The notes: a model not told the origin generated them from the sequence alone. A DNA stretch of 27,637 nucleotides from VRUE01 sp035707825 (GCA_035707825.1 DASSTR010000084.1:1-27637); one strand, 5' to 3'; positions 7,075-14,685 are shown, counted from the stretch's first letter. Numbers and translations: made by a program.

Positions 7075-7569
7075 ATGTCCTACGCCGGCTCGTATCTGTG
7101 GCGGCTCCGCAAGGCCGTTGGCCACGAGTTGGTCCTGATGCCGGGCGCGATGGTGGTCGTGCAGCGCGAGGACGGCCAGGTGCTGTTGACCAAGCGGGCC
7201 GACGACGGCTCCTGGTGCCTGCCGGCGGGTGGCGCGGAGGCCGGCGGCAGCTTTGCCCGAACGGCGATCGACGAGCTCGCCGAGGAGACCGGGCTCGAGG
7301 TTGCCGCCGAGGACCTCGTCCCCTTCGCTTCGCTCTCCGAGGCGCGGGAGCACACGATCCACTACTCGAACGGCGACGTCACCCACTGCTTCGCGCTCTG
7401 CTTCCTGGTCCGGAGGTGGCGCGGCGAGCCGCGTCCCGACCTCGAGGAGTCGACCGAGGTGGTGTTCGCGCCGCCCGACGCCGCCCCGCAGCCTCTGCAT
7501 GTGCCGTCCGCTCGCGCCCTGCGGCTTTTCGCCGCCTATCTCGACACCGGCGCCTTCCAGCTGCGCTGA
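7075..7569 (+). CDS. Nudix hydrolase with altered Nudix box
   Basis: 164 residues, leaderless ATG start. The Nudix fold is shown by VLMPGAMVVVQREDGQVLL, SWCLPAGG and the box that follows. Against the consensus G-x5-E-x7-R-E-U-x-E-E-x-G-U, the metal-binding core E-L-A-E-E-T-G-L is intact, but the first Glu is Gly (AGGS instead of PGES) and the Arg of REL is Asp (DEL). Nudix enzymes hydrolyse nucleoside diphosphates linked to another group; the substrate cannot be read from the sequence. HTIHYSNGDVTHCFALCFLV resembles the segment in NUDIX proteins acting on small nucleotides. The VOC gene starts 28 bases after its stop but has its own leaderless promoter. Confidence 0.9.
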   Translation: MSYAGSYLWRLRKAVGHELVLMPGAMVVVQREDGQVLLTKRADDGSWCLPAGGAEAGGSFARTAIDELAEETGLEVAAEDLVPFASLSEAREHTIHYSNGDVTHCFALCFLVRRWRGEPRPDLEESTEVVFAPPDAAPQPLHVPSARALRLFAAYLDTGAFQLR

Positions 7570-7584
7570 CGGCTTTCGGGCGCA

Positions 7585-7590
7585 TACGCT
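7585..7590 (+). promoter_or_regulatory. Leaderless -10 box TACGCT for the VOC gene
   Basis: TACGCT ends 7 bases before the GTG at 7598, with the same sequence and nearly the same spacing as the Nudix promoter. It was used to choose the VOC start. Confidence 0.65.
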
Positions 7591-7597
7591 TCGCCGC

Positions 7598-8227
7598 GTG
7601 GCCGCAACGATCGACGAGCTGACGGTCGCGGATCGGCCGGAGGCATGGTCGGCGCTCGGCTTCGCGGTCGAGGGCGACACCTGCGTCGCCGGCGGCGTGC
7701 GGATCCGCCTGGTGGGGGAGGGAGCCGGCCAGGGGCTGAGCGGCTGGTCTCTGCGCGGCGCGGCGAGCACCGAGCTGGACGGGCTGGCGACGACCCATTC
7801 CGATCGTCCACCGCCGGCCGAGCAGCCGGCGCATCCCAACGGCGTCGACGGCCTCGATCACGTCGTAGCGATCACCCCGGCGCTCGAGCGGACGGTCGCG
7901 GCGCTTCAGGGCGCCGGCCTCGACCTGCGCCGCATCCGCGAGGAGCCAACACCGGCCGGCGCCCCGCGACAGGCGTTCTTCCGCCTCGGCGCGACCATCC
8001 TCGAGGTGGTTCAGGAGCCAGCGGAGGCGATCGAGCGCGCCGGTGGCGACCATCCGGCGTTCTTCTGGGGCCTCGCCTTCTCGGCGCCGGACCTGGAGCG
8101 GACAGTCGCCGCCCTTGGCGAGAACGTCAGCGAGGTGCGCGAGGCCGTGCAGCCGGGGCGCCGCATCGCAACCCTGCGCCGCTCCGCCGGCCTGGCCCTG
8201 CCGGTGGCGCTGATCACGCCGCGGTGA
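7598..8227 (+). CDS. VOC-superfamily (glyoxalase-like) protein
   Basis: 209 residues from GTG at 7598, chosen because of the leaderless -10 box and because upstream codons in this frame overlap the Nudix gene. The clear beta-alpha-beta unit begins at about residue 86 with GLDHVVAITPALERTVAAL, where the His is the usual first metal ligand, and continues through APRQAFFRLGATILEVVQEP, where E is the usual second. A weaker unit follows (FWGLAFSAPDLERTVAAL). The N-terminal 80 residues are a degenerate extra half-module (TIDELTVADRPEAWSALGF). VOC proteins include glyoxalases, dioxygenases and antibiotic-binding proteins; no substrate can be assigned. Confidence 0.85.
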   Translation: MAATIDELTVADRPEAWSALGFAVEGDTCVAGGVRIRLVGEGAGQGLSGWSLRGAASTELDGLATTHSDRPPPAEQPAHPNGVDGLDHVVAITPALERTVAALQGAGLDLRRIREEPTPAGAPRQAFFRLGATILEVVQEPAEAIERAGGDHPAFFWGLAFSAPDLERTVAALGENVSEVREAVQPGRRIATLRRSAGLALPVALITPR

Positions 8228-8290
8228 CAGGTTTGCGAGCCGCCTCCAAGGGCACCCGCTAGGGAGTGGAAACGACTGAAGGGAGCCGAA

Positions 8291-8872
8291 ATGGCCGACG
8301 ATCTACAAGGCAAGCGCGTCGCCTTTCTGATGGCCAACGAGGGCGTCGAGCAGGTGGAGTTGACCGAGCCGATGAAGGCGGTGCGCGAGGCCGGTGCGGA
8401 GACCGAGATCCTGGCTCCCGAAGCGGGTGAGGTCCAGGCCTTCAACCACCTCGACAAGGGCGACATCTTCGAGGCGGAGGAGGTCGGAAAGGCGGACCCC
8501 TCCGACTACGACGCTCTCGTCCTGCCCGGCGGAGTCGCGAACCCCGATCAGCTGCGCGGCAAAGCGGAAGCGCTCGGCTTCGTGCGCTCGTTCTTCGAGT
8601 CCGGCAAGCCGGTCGGCGTGATCTGCCACGGTCCCTGGACGCTGATCGACGCGGGCGTCGTGGAGGGCCGGACGCTCACCTCGTGGCCGAGCCTGCAGAC
8701 CGACCTCCGCAACGCCGGAGCGGAATGGGTCGACGAGGAGGTCCATGTCGACGAGGGCCTGGTCAGCAGCCGCAAACCGGACGATCTGCCCGCCTTCAAC
8801 GCCAAGATCGTGGAGGAGTTCGCCGAGGGCGTCCACGAGGGGCAGCGGGCGGCGACGGTCGGGAGCAGCTGA
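8291..8872 (+). CDS. DJ-1/PfpI family protein (type 1 glutamine amidotransferase-like)
   Basis: 193 residues from ATG with a strong ribosome site (GAAGGGAG) seven bases upstream. The family layout is complete: KRVAFLMANEGVEQVELTEP at the N-terminus with the conserved Glu, YDALVLPGGVANPDQLR, and the nucleophile elbow VGVICHGPWTL with C112 and H113. Close relatives (PfpI, YhbO) are reported as stress-protective proteases, deglycases or glutathione-independent glyoxalases; which activity applies cannot be told. The last 15 residues are a charged tail beyond the usual domain. It ends at a bidirectional hairpin facing a small regulator gene. Confidence 0.93.
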   Translation: MADDLQGKRVAFLMANEGVEQVELTEPMKAVREAGAETEILAPEAGEVQAFNHLDKGDIFEAEEVGKADPSDYDALVLPGGVANPDQLRGKAEALGFVRSFFESGKPVGVICHGPWTLIDAGVVEGRTLTSWPSLQTDLRNAGAEWVDEEVHVDEGLVSSRKPDDLPAFNAKIVEEFAEGVHEGQRAATVGSS

Positions 8873-8888
8873 GGCAGAGATAAACGCG

Positions 8889-8909
8889 GGGCGGGCTGCG
8901 TGCCCGCCC
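8889..8909. terminator. Bidirectional hairpin terminator
   Basis: GGGCGGGC-TGCGT-GCCCGCCC gives a perfect 8-bp GC stem with a 5-base loop between the convergent DJ-1 gene and the small winged-helix gene. There is no U-tract. Position and stability support a terminator for both directions. Confidence 0.65.
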
Positions 8910-8911
8910 GC

Positions 8912-9175
8912 TCAGAGGCCGAGCAGTTCGTCGAAGCGCAGCGCGGCCCGGGTCGGGACCACGAAGTCACTGCCGCGGTGGACGAGGCCGGCGGAGGCGA
9001 GTTCCCGGACCGCCCGCTCCACGGCGTCGCGCTGCGCGAACTGCTCCGGGTCGTCGGTGACCTCGCGGGCCAGCTCGGCCAGGGTGAGCTGGACGGGGTG
9101 GAGGACGAGCAGCTGCTGGAGGACCGCGGACTCCATTGCAGTGTCTTCCTCAGCGGAGCTTCGGCTGTCGTCCAT
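8912..9175 (-). CDS. Small winged-helix protein
   Basis: 87 residues from the ATG at 9175, with GGGGAGG about 12 bases upstream; a TTG at 9184 would add three residues and sits closer to the same ribosome site. The sequence after residue 17 reads as a winged helix: LQQLLVLHPVQLTLAELARE, DAVERAVRELASAGLVHRG (recognition helix and wing), then VVPTRAALRFDELLGL. It has no sensing domain and is not assignable to a named family. It lies 69 bases downstream of the ArsR gene on the same strand, so the two regulators may be co-transcribed and may work together. Confidence 0.7.
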   Translation of the reverse strand: MDDSRSSAEEDTAMESAVLQQLLVLHPVQLTLAELAREVTDDPEQFAQRDAVERAVRELASAGLVHRGSDFVVPTRAALRFDELLGL

Positions 9176-9244
9176 CTCCCCCAAACGACCTCCCCTAGAT
9201 AAGGCCGGCGCCGGTTGAACTCTTCCCTCAGAGGCGTCCCGAGA

Positions 9245-9538
9245 TCAGCTCGCGGTATCCGAGAGCACGACCTGGGCCCACTCGTCCTTGACCATGGAGC
9301 GGTAGAAGTGCTGCGTCGAGCCGCGGACCTGGCGCGTCCGCACCAGGGACAGCACATGGCAATCGACCAGCACCCTGACGTGGTAGCTGACGTTGCTCAG
9401 CGGGTGGTCGAGAATCGTCGCCAGCTCGCGGGGGCTGATCGCCTTGCCGCCCGTCATCTGCTTGAGGATCTCCCTGCGCAGCGGGTGCCGGAGGGCTACG
9501 AGCAGCTCATGGGTCTTGGGACTCCTGCCTCGGGCCAT
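9245..9538 (-). CDS. ArsR-family helix-turn-helix regulator
   Basis: 97 residues from ATG. The fold is a compact winged helix: THELLVALRHPLRREILKQM (helix 1-2), SPRELATILDHPLSNVSYHV (helix-turn-helix with recognition helix) and VLSLVRTRQVRGSTQHFY (wing). No CxC metal motif is present, although C60 in VDCHVL is the single cysteine, so it is probably not a metal sensor. It lies 46 bases downstream of the GH15 gene on the same strand, but it also has TATATT ending 11 bases before its ATG, so it may have its own near-leaderless promoter. Two imperfect copies of ATTTCCT...GCTC surround that box and may be its own operator. Confidence 0.9.
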   Translation of the reverse strand: MARGRSPKTHELLVALRHPLRREILKQMTGGKAISPRELATILDHPLSNVSYHVRVLVDCHVLSLVRTRQVRGSTQHFYRSMVKDEWAQVVLSDTAS

Positions 9539-9569
9539 TTCGAGCAGGAAATATAGAGCAGAGGAAATG
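9539..9569 (-). promoter_or_regulatory. Candidate promoter and tandem repeat before the arsR-type gene
   Basis: On the minus strand ATTTCCTCTGCTC and ATTTCCTGCTC follow one another, with TATATT (9555-9550) at the junction, 11 bases before the ATG. The arrangement suggests an autoregulatory site over the -10 box. No experimental match is known to me. Confidence 0.4.
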
Positions 9570-9584
9570 TTTTGTCTGCACCGT

Positions 9585-11477
9585 TCAGGCGTCCTCGCGG
9601 ACGCCTCCCATCTCGGTAAAGACGGCGGTCATGCCGTCGCCGCCGCGCTGCTCGTCGGCAATCACGTGGGACACCGCGTTGATCAGGGCCAGATGGGTGA
9701 AAGCCTGCGGGAAGTTGCCCAGGTGGCGGCCGCTGCGGGCCTCGAGCTCCTCGGCGTAGAGGTCGAGCGACCCGGCCGAGGCCAGGAGCCGTTCACAGAG
9801 CGCCCTCGCACGGGCCTGCTCGCCGATCTCCGAGAGCGCCGAGACGAGCCAGAAGGAGCAGATCAGGAAGGTGCCCTCCTCGCCGTGCAGGCCATCGTCG
9901 GTTTCCTGGACCTTGTAGCGCAGGACGAGGCCGTGCTCGGTGAGGTCCTCGTCGATCGCCTCCACGGTGGCCCGCACGCGCTCGTCGTCGGGGGGAAGGA
10001 AGCGCAGCAGCGGGATCAGCAGCGTCGAGGCGTCGAGGGCGTCGGTCTCGTAGTGCTGCCGGAAGACGCCGTCGCGCACGCCGCGCTCGAGGATCTCCTT
10101 GCGCATCCGCTCGGCTTCGCGCTCCCATTCCTCGGCTTTCTCATCGAAGCCGGCGCCGCGCGCCAACCGCGTTCCGCGATCAACGGCCACCCAGATCATC
10201 AGCTTCGAGGAGACGTAGTGTTTGGGGTCGCCGCGCGACTCCCAGATCCCCTGGTCGGGATGCTCCCAGGCCCCGATAGCCGCTTCGACCTGAGAGACGA
10301 TCAGCTGGCGATCGGCGGGGGTCGCCGTCCCTTTCAGTGCCTTTTCGTGCAGGTAGATCGAGTCCAGCAGCGCTCCCCAGACGTCGTTCTGGCGCTGGTC
10401 GAAGGCGCCGTTGCCGATCCGTACCGGGCGCGAGCCGGCATAGCCGTCGAGGTGGTCGAGGATCTGCTCGGTCAGCTCGCGCTCGCCGCCGATCCCGTAC
10501 ATGATCTGCAGCCGCGGGTCCTTGTGGCAGATGTTGAGGACGAAGCGCATGAAATCGCGGGCCTCCTGGTCGAAGCCGAGCGTGTGCAGGGCCCAGAGGC
10601 TGAAGGTGGAGTCCCGGATCCAGCTGAAGCGGTAGTCCCAGTTGCGCTCCCCGCCGGGGGTCTCTGGCAGCGAGGTGGTGGGGGCGGCGAGGAGGGCGCC
10701 GGTGGGCGCGTAGGTGAGCCCCTTCAGCACCAACGCCGAGCGCTGCAGGTGGATGCGCCAGGGATGGTCGGGGAAGTTGCCGTCGCGCAGCCAGGCGCGC
10801 CAGAACTCTTCCGTGGAGTCGAGCCGCTCGTGCGCCTCCGGAGCGCTGCGCGGGCCGCCGAGGCTGCCGTCCCCCCAGGAGACCGCGCAGAAGGCGCTTT
10901 CGTCTTCGCGCAGGCGCATCCGGCCGCGCGCCATTTCGCCGTCGATGGAGATCTCCATGTCGCTGCTCAGGCGCAGCTCGGCGCCGTCGGGCCCCTCGGC
11001 GACCGCGGCGCCGAGCTCGCCGCCGTTCCAGCGTGGGGCCTCTGCGCCGTAGGCGAAGCGGGGCAGGCACTCCATCTCCATCTCCACGGTGCCGTCGATG
11101 CAGGTCATCGTTCGCAGCAGGGAGCGATCGGACTCGTGTTCGGTCTGCGGCCGCGACTGCCCGTCCTGCGCGACCCACTCGCCGATCGTCAGGGCGTCGT
11201 GGACCACGACCCAACCCGTGTCGGTGACCCAGGTGGTCTCGATCACCAGCGTGCCGGGCTCGTAACGGCGGCTGATCGGCACGACGACGCCGCGCGGCGC
11301 GAGCCTGAAGTGGCCGGCGTCGCGGTCCAGCAGCGCTCCGAAGGCGCTCGGCGAGTCGAAGCGCGGCGTGCACAGCCACTCGATCGAGCCGGAGAACGAA
11401 ACCAGGGCCGCCGTGTGGCAGTCCGAGAGGAAGCCGTAGCTCCCGATCGGCGGGAAGCGGTGGTTGCCGGTGCTCAA
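9585..11477 (-). CDS. Glycoside hydrolase family 15 protein (glucoamylase/trehalase type)
   Basis: 630 residues from a TTG, the only possible start because a TAG lies five codons upstream; the conserved family opening IGSYGFLSDCHTAALVSFSGSIEWLC follows at residue 11. An N-terminal beta-sandwich (about 1-230) precedes the (alpha/alpha)6 barrel, which opens with GGERNWDYRFSWIRDS (276-290). E413 in GIWESRG is placed as the general acid, and E533 or E534 in HGEEGTFLICSFW as the general base. Related actinobacterial enzymes hydrolyse trehalose (needing phosphate in mycobacteria) or alpha-glucans; no signal peptide is visible, so it is probably cytoplasmic and trehalose is a likely substrate. It is divergent from the CtaG-like gene and shares a 72-base promoter region with it. 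Confidence 0.93.
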   Translation of the reverse strand: MSTGNHRFPPIGSYGFLSDCHTAALVSFSGSIEWLCTPRFDSPSAFGALLDRDAGHFRLAPRGVVVPISRRYEPGTLVIETTWVTDTGWVVVHDALTIGEWVAQDGQSRPQTEHESDRSLLRTMTCIDGTVEMEMECLPRFAYGAEAPRWNGGELGAAVAEGPDGAELRLSSDMEISIDGEMARGRMRLREDESAFCAVSWGDGSLGGPRSAPEAHERLDSTEEFWRAWLRDGNFPDHPWRIHLQRSALVLKGLTYAPTGALLAAPTTSLPETPGGERNWDYRFSWIRDSTFSLWALHTLGFDQEARDFMRFVLNICHKDPRLQIMYGIGGERELTEQILDHLDGYAGSRPVRIGNGAFDQRQNDVWGALLDSIYLHEKALKGTATPADRQLIVSQVEAAIGAWEHPDQGIWESRGDPKHYVSSKLMIWVAVDRGTRLARGAGFDEKAEEWEREAERMRKEILERGVRDGVFRQHYETDALDASTLLIPLLRFLPPDDERVRATVEAIDEDLTEHGLVLRYKVQETDDGLHGEEGTFLICSFWLVSALSEIGEQARARALCERLLASAGSLDLYAEELEARSGRHLGNFPQAFTHLALINAVSHVIADEQRGGDGMTAVFTEMGGVREDA

Positions 11478-11486
11478 AGCGAGCCC

Positions 11487-11492
11487 ACGCTA
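11487..11492 (-). promoter_or_regulatory. Leaderless -10 box TAGCGT for the GH15 gene
   Basis: On the minus strand TAGCGT ends 9 bases before the TTG start at 11477. No ribosome site is present, and the geometry explains the unusual TTG start. Confidence 0.6.
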
Positions 11493-11533
11493 GCAACGGA
11501 ACTGGCGGCGACAGCCGAAACCGCGTCGCTAGC

Positions 11534-11539
11534 TACGCT
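11534..11539 (+). promoter_or_regulatory. Leaderless -10 box TACGCT for the CtaG-like gene
   Basis: TACGCT ends 6 bases before GTG 11546 and 9 bases before ATG 11549. The two start codons are adjacent and in frame. The box is the same sequence as those of the Nudix and VOC genes. Confidence 0.6.
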
Positions 11540-11548
11540 GATTCGGTG

Positions 11549-12493
11549 ATGCCGCTAGCGCACGTGGCCGGCGCCTTCGCGCCGATCGAGGTCGTCCCGC
11601 TGACCGCGGCGGGGCTTCTCTACTGGCACCGGGCCATGGTGCTCTCCCAGGACGGCCGCCCCGTGCCGGGATGGCGGCAGGCCTGCTTCGGCGCCGGCCT
11701 GGCGACGATCGCCATAGCCCTCTTCGGGCCGCTCGGCCACATCTCCGACGAGCTCGTCGTCGCCCACATGGCCGAGCACCTGCTGATCGGCGACATCGCC
11801 TCGCTGCTCCTCGTCCTCGGCCTGACGCGCGCCCTGCTGCAGCCGCTGCTCGCGATCCGCGCCTTCAACCGCCTTCAGGTCCTCACCCATCCGGCGGTGG
11901 CGCTGCCGCTCTGGGCGGTCAATCTCTACTTCTGGCACATCCCGCCCCTCTACCAGGACGCTTACGGAGCGGCTCCAGTGCACGCCCTGGAGCACACGAC
12001 CTTTCTCTTCTTCGGCTGCCTGATGTGGATGCCGGTGTTCGGCCCGCTGCCGAAGCCGGAGTGGTTCGGGGCGGGCTGGAAAGTGGGCTACGTGATCGCC
12101 GTGCGCCTGGTCAGCGCGGTGCTGGGCAACGTGCTGATGTGGTCGGGCTCGGTGCTCTACCCGATCTACGCGCCGGGCGAGCGCTACTGGGGCATCTCGC
12201 CGCTGGCGGACCAGAGCACGGCCGGCGTCCTGATGATGATCGAGGGGACCTTCCTCATCCTCGGCGTGCTGGCCTGGGTCTTCCTCGATGTGGCACGGCA
12301 AGGGGACGAGAAGCAGCGCCTCCTCGACCTGGCGCGCGAACGCGGCATCCCGCTTGACGAGCGCCGCGCGCAGCGGGCCGTGGCGGCGGGGCACGCCGCG
12401 CTGCTCGAAGAGCGCCTCACGGGCGAACGTCTAATGGGCGAGCGCTTGACGGGGGAGCGCTTGACGGGGGCGGGAAGGGACGCCGGTGATTAG
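11549..12493 (+). CDS. CtaG-like membrane protein (cytochrome c oxidase assembly, caa3_CtaG family)
   Basis: 314 residues from ATG 11549 (GTG 11546 adds one). About seven membrane segments can be seen, with the family's conserved features HMAEHLLIGDIASLLLVLGL, VNLYFWHIPPLYQDAY, and VHALEHTTFLFFGCLMWMPV. Members are thought to help assemble the caa3-type cytochrome oxidase, probably in copper delivery; the paired His residues fit metal handling. No oxidase subunit gene is nearby. The cytoplasmic tail after residue 250 is charged and ends in four RLTGE-like units (from 12413) encoded by a 15-base tandem repeat. The stop codon overlaps the start of a 35-residue small ORF. Confidence 0.88.
   Translation: MPLAHVAGAFAPIEVVPLTAAGLLYWHRAMVLSQDGRPVPGWRQACFGAGLATIAIALFGPLGHISDELVVAHMAEHLLIGDIASLLLVLGLTRALLQPLLAIRAFNRLQVLTHPAVALPLWAVNLYFWHIPPLYQDAYGAAPVHALEHTTFLFFGCLMWMPVFGPLPKPEWFGAGWKVGYVIAVRLVSAVLGNVLMWSGSVLYPIYAPGERYWGISPLADQSTAGVLMMIEGTFLILGVLAWVFLDVARQGDEKQRLLDLARERGIPLDERRAQRAVAAGHAALLEERLTGERLMGERLTGERLTGAGRDAGD
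12413..12472 (+). repeat. 15-base tandem repeat, four copies, within the ctaG-like 3' end
   Basis: Four consecutive 15-base units of the form CGC-TTG-ACG-GGG-GAG encode R-L-T-G-E, R-L-M-G-E, R-L-T-G-E and R-L-T-G-A. The last two units are almost identical. The repeat stays in frame and lengthens the C-terminal tail; copy number probably varies among strains. Confidence 0.8.
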
Positions 12494-12593
12494 GGCCAAG
12501 GCGTGGCTCGTGACCGGCCCGCTCGGGCGCGGCCTCTCCTTCGCGATCGACTTCGCGGTCGCCCTGCGCAAAGGGCTGCGGGGCCGCGGCTGA
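12486..12593 (+). CDS. Small overlapping ORF, 35 residues, possible membrane-associated peptide
   Basis: GTG at 12486 overlaps the CtaG-like stop (GTGATTAG) and runs to TGA at 12591-12593. The peptide begins V-I-R-A-K-A-W-L-V-T-G-P-L-G and ends in an Arg/Lys-rich tail, with the amphipathic/hydrophobic stretch LSFAIDFAVAL between. The eight-base overlap suggests translational coupling. I have the impression that short W-L-V-T-G-P-type peptides occur at similar positions in relatives, but I cannot verify it. It is not long enough to prove coding by itself. Confidence 0.5.
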   Translation: MIRAKAWLVTGPLGRGLSFAIDFAVALRKGLRGRG

Positions 12594-12624
12594 TGGCCGC
12601 CGGCTGGCAGATACCCCGATCATC

Positions 12625-12630
12625 TAGGGT
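12625..12630 (+). promoter_or_regulatory. Leaderless -10 box TAGGGT for tig
   Basis: TAGGGT ends 9 bases before the ATG of trigger factor at 12640. There is no ribosome site between them. Confidence 0.65.
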
Positions 12631-12639
12631 CAGGCGCCG

Positions 12640-14046
12640 ATGAGCCCCGAGCCGACCGAGATACAGACCAGCGTCGAGGAGCTGCCCGCCTCCCGTGTGA
12701 GCGTCGCGGTCGAGGTGCCCGCCGCCGACGTCGAGCGGGTGATGCAGCGGGCGGCCCGCGGCCTGGCGCGGGAGATGCGCATGCCGGGGTTCCGCAAGGG
12801 CAAGGCTCCCCCTTCGCTGGTGATCCAGCGGCTCGGCTTCGGCGTCGTCCTGCAGGAGGCGATCCGCGACGGCCTGCCCGAGTGGTACGAACGAGCGCTG
12901 CTCGTCTCTGGGGTGAGCCCGATCGGCGACCCCGACATCGAGATCGTCTCCGCGCCGGAGGAGGAGGGCGATCCGCTCTCCTTCAAATTCGAGATCGGCG
13001 TGCGGCCCAAGGCCAAGCTGGGCGCCTACAAAGGCCTAGAGGTGGGGCGGCCGGACCCCGAGGTCCCCGACGACATCGTCGAGCGCGAGATCGAGCGGGT
13101 CCGCGAGGGCTTCGCGCGGTTGGAGCCGGTCGAGCGGGCGGCCGGCGACGGGGACGTCCTGCTGATCGACTTCGAGGGCCTCGTCGACGGAAAGGCCTTC
13201 GACGGTGGCAAGGCGAGCGACTACCTGCTGGAGCTGGGCAGCGGGCAGCTGATCGAGGGCTTCGAGGAGCAGCTGTCCGGCGCCGAGGCCGGGGAGCAGC
13301 GCGACGTCAAGGTCACCTTCCCCGACGATTACCATGCCGAGCAGCTCGCCGGCTCGGATGCCGTCTTCGCGGTCGCCGTCAAAGAGGTGCGGGAAAAGGT
13401 GCTGCCCGACCTCGACGACGACTTCGCCTCCGAGGCCTCCGAGTTCGAGACGCTCGAGGAGTTGCGCGGCGACATCCGCACGCGCCTCTCCGAGGCTCTC
13501 GAGGGCCGCGCCGAGCAGGACTTCCGCATCGCCGCCGTCGACGCCGCCGTCGCCGAGGCCAGCGTCGACCTTCCTGACGCGCTGATCGCCGCCCGCGCCG
13601 GCGAGCGCTGGGAGCGGGTCGAGCGGCAGATCGCCTCGCAGGGCATAGACCCGGCCACCTACCTGCAGATGCAGGGCAAAACCCGCGACGAGGTGATCGG
13701 GGAAGCCAAGCCCGACGCCGAGCAGGAGCTGAGGCGGGAAGCGGTATTGGCGGCGATCGTCGAGGAGGAGGGGATCGAGGCCGGGGAGGAGGAGATGGTC
13801 GAGGCGCTCTCCCACGCCGCCGAACACGAGCGCACCACGCCGGAGAAGCTGCTCGAGCGGCTGCGCAAGGACGGCCGCGAGGCGATGGTCGCCGAGGACA
13901 TCCGCGTGCGCAAGGCGATCGACCTGATCGCCGAGGAGGCGACTCCGATCGCGATGGAGCAGGCCGAGGCGCGCGAGAAGATCTGGACGCCGGAGAAGGA
14001 GCGCGAGGCGTCGGGCTCGCTCTGGACCCCGGGCGACGACTCCTAG
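12640..14046 (+). CDS. tig: Trigger factor, ribosome-associated chaperone
   Basis: 468 residues, leaderless ATG start. Trigger factor binds the ribosome near the exit tunnel and shields new chains; its peptidyl-prolyl isomerase domain also speeds folding. The ribosome-binding signature MPGFRKGKAPP is at residues 48-58. The FKBP-type domain is at about 160-245 (DGDVLLIDFEGLVDGKAFDG, then EQLSGAEAGEQRDVKVTFP). The C-terminal helical arm follows and contains the family's DLPDALI and EEGIEAGEEEMVEAL segments. The acidic tail beyond residue 440 is longer than in E. coli and looks disordered. It is followed by clpP after 54 bases, as in other Actinomycetota, but clpP has its own promoter. Confidence 0.97.
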   Translation: MSPEPTEIQTSVEELPASRVSVAVEVPAADVERVMQRAARGLAREMRMPGFRKGKAPPSLVIQRLGFGVVLQEAIRDGLPEWYERALLVSGVSPIGDPDIEIVSAPEEEGDPLSFKFEIGVRPKAKLGAYKGLEVGRPDPEVPDDIVEREIERVREGFARLEPVERAAGDGDVLLIDFEGLVDGKAFDGGKASDYLLELGSGQLIEGFEEQLSGAEAGEQRDVKVTFPDDYHAEQLAGSDAVFAVAVKEVREKVLPDLDDDFASEASEFETLEELRGDIRTRLSEALEGRAEQDFRIAAVDAAVAEASVDLPDALIAARAGERWERVERQIASQGIDPATYLQMQGKTRDEVIGEAKPDAEQELRREAVLAAIVEEEGIEAGEEEMVEALSHAAEHERTTPEKLLERLRKDGREAMVAEDIRVRKAIDLIAEEATPIAMEQAEAREKIWTPEKEREASGSLWTPGDDS

Positions 14047-14087
14047 CCCCTCGGGTGACTGGCGCCCGCTACGGGAGGGGCCTTCTA

Positions 14088-14093
14088 TAGAGT
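14088..14093 (+). promoter_or_regulatory. Leaderless -10 box TAGAGT for clpP
   Basis: TAGAGT ends 7 bases before the ATG at 14101. This argues for 14101 and against the in-frame ATG at 14092, which would lie within the promoter. Confidence 0.65.
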
Positions 14094-14100
14094 GCCGAGC

Positions 14101-14685
14101 ATGAGTCCTCTGGTCCCGATGGTTGTCGAGCAGACCTCGCGCGGCGAGCGCTCCTTCGACATCTACTCCCGCCTGCTGAACGAGCGAATTGTCTTCCTCG
14201 GTACGGCGGTCAACGACGAAATCGCCAACCTGATCGTCGCCCAGCTCCTGCACCTGGAGTCCGAGGACCCGGACAAGGACATCAGCCTCTACATCAACAG
14301 CCCCGGCGGCTCCGTCTACTCCGGCATGGCGATCTACGACACGATGCAGTTCATCAAGCCCGACGTGCAGACGATCTGCGTCGGCATCGCGATGAGCATG
14401 GGGGCGCTGCTGCTCGCCGGTGGCGCGCAGGGCAAGCGGATGGCCCTGCCCAACTCGAAAATCATGATCCACCAGGTTTCTTCCGGCTTCGAAGGCAAGG
14501 CCGCCGACATCGAGATCCAGGCCAAAGAGACGCTCGACATCCGTCGCCGCCTCGATGAGATCCTCGCCAAGCACACCGGCCATCCCTTCGAGAAGATCAC
14601 CAAAGACACCGATCGCGATTACTTCATGAGCGCGGAAGAGGCGAAGGACTACAACCTCGTCGATCGCGTCATCGAGCACCACTAA
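14101..14685 (+). CDS. clpP: ATP-dependent Clp protease proteolytic subunit
   Basis: 194 residues from ATG 14101. ClpP forms a 14-subunit chamber that degrades unfolded and tagged proteins delivered by ClpX or ClpC. The serine-protease triad is complete: S99 in VGIAMSMGALLL, H124 in NSKIMIHQ, and D173 in DTDRDYF. The substrate-loop segment NSPGGSVYSG and the handle helix (FEGKAADIEIQAKETL) are as expected. Many Actinomycetota carry two adjacent clpP genes that make a mixed complex; here only one is present, and clpX lies 1.3 kb downstream behind unrelated genes. A strong hairpin follows the stop codon. Confidence 0.97.
   Translation: MSPLVPMVVEQTSRGERSFDIYSRLLNERIVFLGTAVNDEIANLIVAQLLHLESEDPDKDISLYINSPGGSVYSGMAIYDTMQFIKPDVQTICVGIAMSMGALLLAGGAQGKRMALPNSKIMIHQVSSGFEGKAADIEIQAKETLDIRRRLDEILAKHTGHPFEKITKDTDRDYFMSAEEAKDYNLVDRVIEHH

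Noticed and set aside
9393..11549. 718-residue plus-strand open frame
   Set aside because: It is antisense to the GH15 and ArsR genes and has no recognisable domain; long antisense frames are expected at this G+C content.
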